Assembly (NCBI GenBank): GCA_003556865.1
Contig: PWQF01000274.1
Coordinates: forward strand, 1 to 7,599
Reading direction: 5' to 3'
Length of the DNA: 7,599 bases
From: Elusimicrobiota bacterium
GTDB taxonomy: Bacteria; CG03; SLGR01; PWQF01
Position numbers and translations under genes: made by a program. The notes under the pieces were generated by a model. That model did not search any database, was not told where the DNA came from, and was given only the letters and a program-made list of their open reading frames with translations. Shown piece by piece: positions 6,177 to 7,599 of the stretch (the stretch's first letter is position 1; the number at the start of each line of letters is the position of its first letter).

Positions 6177-7013
6177 ATGTCAAACTTTAACGATTTCACA
6201 ATAATAATACCGGCATTAAATGAAAAAAGCAATTTAACCTCACTTATTCCTGCCCTGGCAAACCTGTATCCGGGGGCGTCAATTTTTATCAGTGACGACG
6301 GCAGCAGCGACGGCACCATAAATTTTATTAAAAATTTTCCTGAGGAAAAATTTCCGGTTTTTCTTTTTTTTCTTGACCGCAAACGGCGTATTTTTATTTC
6401 ACCGGAAAAAAAAATAAAGAAAAACTTTACTTCTGTTTTTTTTAAAGAAAATTTACCGGCAGGTTTATGCGGATCAGTTATTGATGCTATTTTTTTAATT
6501 AAAACATCTAAGTTTGCGGTTATGGATGCCGATTTCCAGCATCCCCCTTCCCTTCCGGGGGATATGTATGAAAAACTGTCGCATTGGGACCTGGTATGCG
6601 CCTGCAGGCGCTCCCTCAAGAGTATGCCACTAATCCGGAGAATAATATCGGTAACCGGCAACACTATTGCCCGCCTGTCCCTGCCCCGGCGGACCAGATT
6701 TATAAGAGATCCTTTAAGCGGAGCTTTTGCCGCTAGAACAGGAGCCTTAAAAAAATTAATTGAAAATAAATACCGGTTTTCCCCGGCCGGATTTAAAATT
6801 CTTTTTGAAATATTAAAAACAAGTCCCGCTGACCTTAAAATTTGCCAGTGCTGCTATCTTTTCGGGAAAAGAGATTCCGGGCAATCAAAAATAAGGTTTC
6901 CCACTATGCTCTCTTTTTTCAATTCTCTTAGATTCCATATAAGAGCTCTTTCTATCTTATGCGCAGTTATTTTTATATTGGTAACTATCTATGTTGCTCT
7001 AAATCTTTTTTAA
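6177..7013 (+). CDS. Family 2 glycosyltransferase, polyprenyl-phosphate-mannose-synthase-like
   Basis: A 278-residue GT-A glycosyltransferase resembling dolichol/polyprenol-phosphate mannosyl- or glucosyltransferases, which move a sugar from a nucleotide sugar to a lipid phosphate at the inner face of the membrane. It shows IIIPALNE (9-16), DDGSSDGT (40-47), the metal-binding DAD with the DPM-type DADFQHPP (117-124), DPLSGAFA (178-185), GFKILFEIL (205-213) and QSK (236-238). One hydrophobic C-terminal helix (about 257-277) anchors it; GtrB/ArnC types usually have two. About 20 residues more than usual lie between DDGSSDGT and GLCGS (96-100), a Lys/Phe-rich stretch encoded by long A and T runs. 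The ATG has no Shine-Dalgarno site and sits just after the promoter, suggesting a near-leaderless message; homology begins at residue 7, supporting this start. It is a single-gene unit in this window. Sugar and acceptor cannot be told from sequence. Confidence 0.87.
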   Translation: MSNFNDFTIIIPALNEKSNLTSLIPALANLYPGASIFISDDGSSDGTINFIKNFPEEKFPVFLFFLDRKRRIFISPEKKIKKNFTSVFFKENLPAGLCGSVIDAIFLIKTSKFAVMDADFQHPPSLPGDMYEKLSHWDLVCACRRSLKSMPLIRRIISVTGNTIARLSLPRRTRFIRDPLSGAFAARTGALKKLIENKYRFSPAGFKILFEILKTSPADLKICQCCYLFGKRDSGQSKIRFPTMLSFFNSLRFHIRALSILCAVIFILVTIYVALNLF

Positions 7014-7043
7014 AACTCTAATTCAAGCTCTTTTTCAACTTCC

Positions 7044-7074
7044 TTTCACATAATTTTCACATATTTTTCATATT
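7044..7074 (+). promoter_or_regulatory. Three 11-bp-spaced direct repeats, PHO-box-like operator
   Basis: TTTCACATAAT (7044-7054), TTTCACATATT (7055-7065) and TTTCATATT (7066-7074) are consecutive direct repeats with a phase of one helical turn, that is, 7-bp units TTTCACA/TTTCACA/TTTCATA separated by four A/T bases. This is the architecture of sites bound by PhoB/OmpR-family response regulators, such as the E. coli PHO box with its CTGTCAT-type 7-mers and 4-bp A/T spacers. The repeats end 7-12 bp before the -10 candidates and overlap a poor -35, as expected for an activated promoter. The regulator is not in the window. Confidence 0.45.
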
Positions 7075-7092
7075 CTCAAGGTATACTATAAG
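7065..7092 (+). promoter_or_regulatory. Promoter of the exported repeat-protein gene
   Basis: A/T-rich DNA upstream of the gene holds two overlapping -10 candidates, TATACT (7082-7087) and TATAAG (7087-7092), each matching five of six bases. The only properly spaced -35 is a weak TTTTCA (7065-7070, 16 nt from TATAAG), which overlaps the third direct repeat. The leader would be about 40-50 nt and ends in GGAGGT (7128-7133). Confidence 0.5.
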
Positions 7093-7139
7093 TGAAAGAA
7101 AGAATGGAAATTGCACTAAAAACATACGGAGGTCATATA

Positions 7140-7599
7140 ATGAAAACTTTTAAATCCTTAAGGCTTATTTCAGTCACTGCACTTTTAATTTCCGCCACTG
7201 GGTTAGCTAATCTTTACTCCCAGGAATCTTCCCGCACCGGAAACGGAGCACGTTATTCCATGCCCACTTACTCCGGATGCGAAGATACCGGAGAATTAAG
7301 AAGAGTAACAATTGACCCCGCTGCCGGCAGGGGGGAAGAAAAAAGAGAAGAGCTTTTAGAAGCCGCCAAAAATAGAGCCCAGGAAGCCGCCCAGAGAAGA
7401 GAGGAGTTTATGGAAGCTGCAAAAGAACGTTCTCAACAGAGGGCCGAGGAGGCTGCCCAGAGAAGGGAGCAGCTTATGGCTGCAGCCCGGCAGAGAGCCG
7501 CAGAGGCCGCCCAGAGAAGAGAGGAGTTTATCGAAGCTGCAAAAGAACGTTCTCAGCAGAGGGCCGCAGATGCTGCCCAGAGAAGAGAGCAGCTTATGG
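7140..7599 (+). CDS. Exported Ala/Glu/Arg/Gln-rich helical repeat protein, 5' part only
   Basis: The first 153 residues of an open frame that continues past the window edge. GGAGGT (7128-7133) lies 6 nt before the ATG, so the start is firm. Residues 1-27 look like a Sec signal peptide: basic KTFKSLR, a hydrophobic core around ISVTALLISATGLA, then a possible cleavage near LA-N or YS-Q; no lipobox is present. A short polar linker (about 28-63) has the only cysteine, C47. From about residue 64 the chain is highly charged, almost surely helical, and built of alternating 18- and 22-residue units, each opening with RRE and closing with AAQR: REELLEAA..., REEFMEAAKERSQQR..., REQLMAAARQR..., REEFIEAAKERSQQR..., REQLM.... 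It could be a periplasmic or surface coiled coil or a single long helix. I recognise no family, and function is unknown. A PHO-box-like element upstream suggests regulated expression. Confidence 0.85.
   Translation, partial: MKTFKSLRLISVTALLISATGLANLYSQESSRTGNGARYSMPTYSGCEDTGELRRVTIDPAAGRGEEKREELLEAAKNRAQEAAQRREEFMEAAKERSQQRAEEAAQRREQLMAAARQRAAEAAQRREEFIEAAKERSQQRAADAAQRREQLM
7386..7599 (+). repeat. 120-bp in-frame tandem repeat inside the exported protein gene
   Basis: Positions 7386-7479 match 7506-7599 at a shift of exactly 120 bp with six mismatches in 94 bp; weaker similarity extends back to about 7371. Each 120-bp period encodes a 22-residue plus an 18-residue unit (40 residues). At least one and three-quarter copies are in the window and the array continues beyond it. 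The high DNA identity, together with conserved reading frame, points to recent duplication by slippage or unequal recombination. Confidence 0.9.

Noticed and set aside
6146..6664. Minus-strand open frame of 172 codons opposite the glycosyltransferase
   Set aside because: It is antisense to a gene with all GT2 motifs and has no ribosome site or domain.
7386..7599. CRISPR or intergenic repeat interpretation of the right-end repeats
   Set aside because: The repeats are contiguous, 120 bp long, in frame, and code for a regular helical peptide, with no unique spacers.

Overview
The window looks like chromosomal DNA of an anaerobic or low-oxygen bacterium. Bacterial origin is supported by strong Shine-Dalgarno sites (GGGGAGGA, GGAGGT), a near-consensus sigma70-type promoter with an extended -10 (TGATATAAT), and a bacterial-type PolX carrying a C-terminal PHP domain. 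An anaerobic lifestyle is suggested by a small [4Fe-4S] ferredoxin joined to a radical SAM enzyme. The phylum cannot be fixed from the sequence. Genes are tightly packed, and I see no transposon, tRNA, rRNA, CRISPR array or phage gene.

Layout. Positions 41-3934 (minus strand) form one four-gene operon read right to left: a Memo-family protein (AmrB), the DNA repair polymerase PolX, a class I SAM methyltransferase of unknown substrate, and a YjbQ/UPF0047 protein. Its likely promoter is at 4007-4036. Divergent from it, 4089-4826 (plus) encodes an RNase Z-like metallo-beta-lactamase-fold hydrolase. Convergent with that, 4840-6041 (minus) is a two-gene operon of a ferredoxin and the AmmeMemoRadiSam radical SAM enzyme AmrS. 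The two are coupled through a TTGA stop/start overlap. Divergent again, 6177-7013 (plus) encodes a dolichol-phosphate-mannose-synthase-like family 2 glycosyltransferase with one C-terminal membrane helix. It has a good promoter but almost no leader and no Shine-Dalgarno site. At the right edge, from 7140, an exported Ala/Glu/Arg/Gln-rich helical repeat protein begins and runs off the window. Its gene contains a 120-bp tandem repeat, and three 11-bp-spaced direct repeats resembling a PHO box lie just upstream of its promoter.

How the genes may work together. AmrB (Memo) and AmrS belong to the widespread but poorly understood AmmeMemoRadiSam set. Both are here, separated by the inverted hydrolase gene, and the third member (AMMECR1/AmrA) is not in the window. 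The ferredoxin is the natural candidate electron donor for AmrS. PolX, the methyltransferase and YjbQ share the Memo transcript without an obvious common pathway. The glycosyltransferase and the exported repeat protein appear to belong to an unrelated envelope-related region. The most unusual parts are the right-end repeat protein with its putative operator and the Amr/ferredoxin arrangement. I did not find a clearly new defence or mobile system.
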